From Acidobacteriota bacterium (lineage in GTDB: Bacteria; Acidobacteriota; Vicinamibacteria; Vicinamibacterales; UBA2999): a stretch of 6,447 nt of DNA. The translations under genes were made by a program, and so were the position numbers. The notes below the pieces were generated by a model, which was given only the letters and a program-made list of their open reading frames with translations, did no database searches and was not told the DNA's origin. The DNA lies in NCBI GenBank assembly GCA_947478985.1, contig CANJYC010000110.1:1-6447 (forward strand), given 5' to 3'. Below, one piece after another: positions 5,512 to 6,447 of the stretch. Every line of letters starts with the position of its first letter. Positions within the stretch are counted from its first letter, which is position 1.

Positions 5512-6447
5512 GTGTTCCGGGGGCCAGACCGCCCCGGCGCTCGCCTCGTGCGGGCTGGCGACGGTGGGGCCTGGCGTGCGGCGTCGCAGCGGCCATCGTC
5601 CTGTCCTTCGTGGGACGGTCTGGTGCCCAGGGCGAGGTCACTGAAGCGGACCTCGACGTGGCCAGTGGTGGTCGGACCATTCGTCTTGGGGCGGTGACCA
5701 GCGGGCGGGTCACTACCGTGCCTCTCGAAACCTATGTGGCGCGCGTGCTGGCCGGCGAAGGAGAGCCGCGGGCGCCTGAGGCGGCGCAGCAGGTGCTGGC
5801 CATCGCCATCCGCACGTTTGCGCTCGCCAATGCCGGACGCCACGGCGCTGAAGGGTTCGACGTGTGCGACAGCACGCATTGCCAGGTGCTTCGCGCCTCC
5901 ACCGCGAACACACGGCGCGCGGCCCTGGCCACGGCAGGACGGATCCTCACCTACAATGGCCGCCCAGCCGAGGTGTTCTACTCGGCGTCGTGTGGCGGCA
6001 CGACTGAGCGCGCGGCGGACGTCTGGCCGGGCGCCGAGCTCCCGTATCTGCAGAGCGTGCCGGACGGCGATGTCCACGCCGACGATCGCGACTGGACGGC
6101 GGAGCTCAGCCTGAGTGATATCCGGCAGGCGCTTCGCCGGGCGGGCTTCGAAGGGTCGACGCTGCGACGGGTTGAGGTGGCGGCGCGCAGCGGTTCCGGG
6201 CGCGTCACCCGCCTCAGCCTGACCGGCCTTCAACCCGACACCATCAGCGGCGACCAGTTCCGGGCGCTGATGGGCGCGGGTGTCGTGCGCAGCACCGCGT
6301 TCACCTTCGTGACGCGCGGGAACGCGCTCCACATCACCGGGCGCGGCTACGGTCACGGTGTCGGCCTCTGCGTCATCGGCGCTGGGCGCCGGGCCATGCG
6401 TGGAGAGTCGGTTGAATCGATTCTGTCGACCTATTTCCCCGGCCTCA
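5508..6447 (+). CDS. Secreted SpoIID/LytB-domain protein, probable peptidoglycan lytic transglycosylase (3' end off window)
   Basis: A frame open from GTG 5508 to the right edge gives 313 codons without a stop. GTG is chosen because it forms GTGA with the SET stop and puts a signal peptide at the N-terminus: Arg-rich up to 19, hydrophobic core about 20-36, likely cleavage after SGA (38-40). GTG 5493 is an alternative. The SpoIID domain starts with VPLETYVARVLAGE (71-84); Glu84 aligns with the proposed catalytic glutamate. RTFALAN follows, then CDSTHC (120-125), matching the Cys/His metal-site region, and FYSASCGG. The end carries GRGYGHGVGLC (278-288) and ILSTYFPG. SpoIID-type enzymes cut glycan strands after stem peptides have been removed; in sporulators this drives engulfment, but the domain is widespread in non-sporulators. 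Odd point: the usual S/C-Q-x-G-A after GHGVG reads C-V-I-G-A (288-292), with Val289 in place of Gln. The missing C-terminus is probably short. Confidence 0.9.
   Translation, partial: MSVPGARPPRRSPRAGWRRWGLACGVAAAIVLSFVGRSGAQGEVTEADLDVASGGRTIRLGAVTSGRVTTVPLETYVARVLAGEGEPRAPEAAQQVLAIAIRTFALANAGRHGAEGFDVCDSTHCQVLRASTANTRRAALATAGRILTYNGRPAEVFYSASCGGTTERAADVWPGAELPYLQSVPDGDVHADDRDWTAELSLSDIRQALRRAGFEGSTLRRVEVAARSGSGRVTRLSLTGLQPDTISGDQFRALMGAGVVRSTAFTFVTRGNALHITGRGYGHGVGLCVIGAGRRAMRGESVESILSTYFPGL

Noticed and set aside
5448..6356. Minus-strand open frame (302 codons) opposite the SpoIID gene
   Set aside because: Composition is Arg/Pro/Ala-rich without motifs, while the + strand frame has the complete series of SpoIID motifs.
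5508..6447. Evidence that the organism forms endospores
   Set aside because: The SpoIID/LytB domain is widespread in non-sporulating bacteria, and no other sporulation gene is present.

Overview
The window is a GC-rich, gene-dense stretch of bacterial DNA with seven genes, all on the + strand and nearly all overlapping or abutting. There is no stretch over 300 bases without a gene, and no RNA gene, mobile element, CRISPR array or long repeat that I can see. High GC, GTG starts, a bacterial SET-domain protein and a SpoIID/LytB-type secreted protein suit a large-genome soil or sediment bacterium. Acidobacteriota is a plausible guess, but nothing in the sequence proves it.

Region 1 (1-5055) looks like one transcription unit of five genes. 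It holds the C-terminal part of a Mak-like ROK sugar kinase, a SulP/SLC26 anion transporter with a STAS domain, a Gfo/Idh/MocA NAD(P)-dependent oxidoreductase, an FAD-dependent GMC oxidoreductase with a cysteine cluster, and a VOC/glyoxalase-fold protein. Every junction overlaps (8, 1, 8 and 4 bases), a strong sign of translational coupling. The combination (sugar kinase, two sugar- or polyol-type oxidoreductases, a VOC metalloenzyme and an anion transporter) suggests uptake and oxidation of a sugar, polyol or sugar acid. The actual substrate cannot be read from the sequence.

Region 2 (5056-6447) follows a 39-base spacer. It holds a compact, very basic SET-domain protein lysine methyltransferase with a post-SET cysteine motif. 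A secreted SpoIID/LytB-domain protein overlaps its stop codon by 3 bases (shared GTGA) and runs off the right edge. This second gene has a GTG start and no stop in the window, so it is easy to miss.

The points most worth a second look are the tightly coupled five-gene cassette, the cysteine cluster in the GMC enzyme, the SET protein with a Tyr at the predicted F/Y-switch position, and the altered C-terminal signature of the SpoIID protein. I see no clear evidence for an entirely new class of system.
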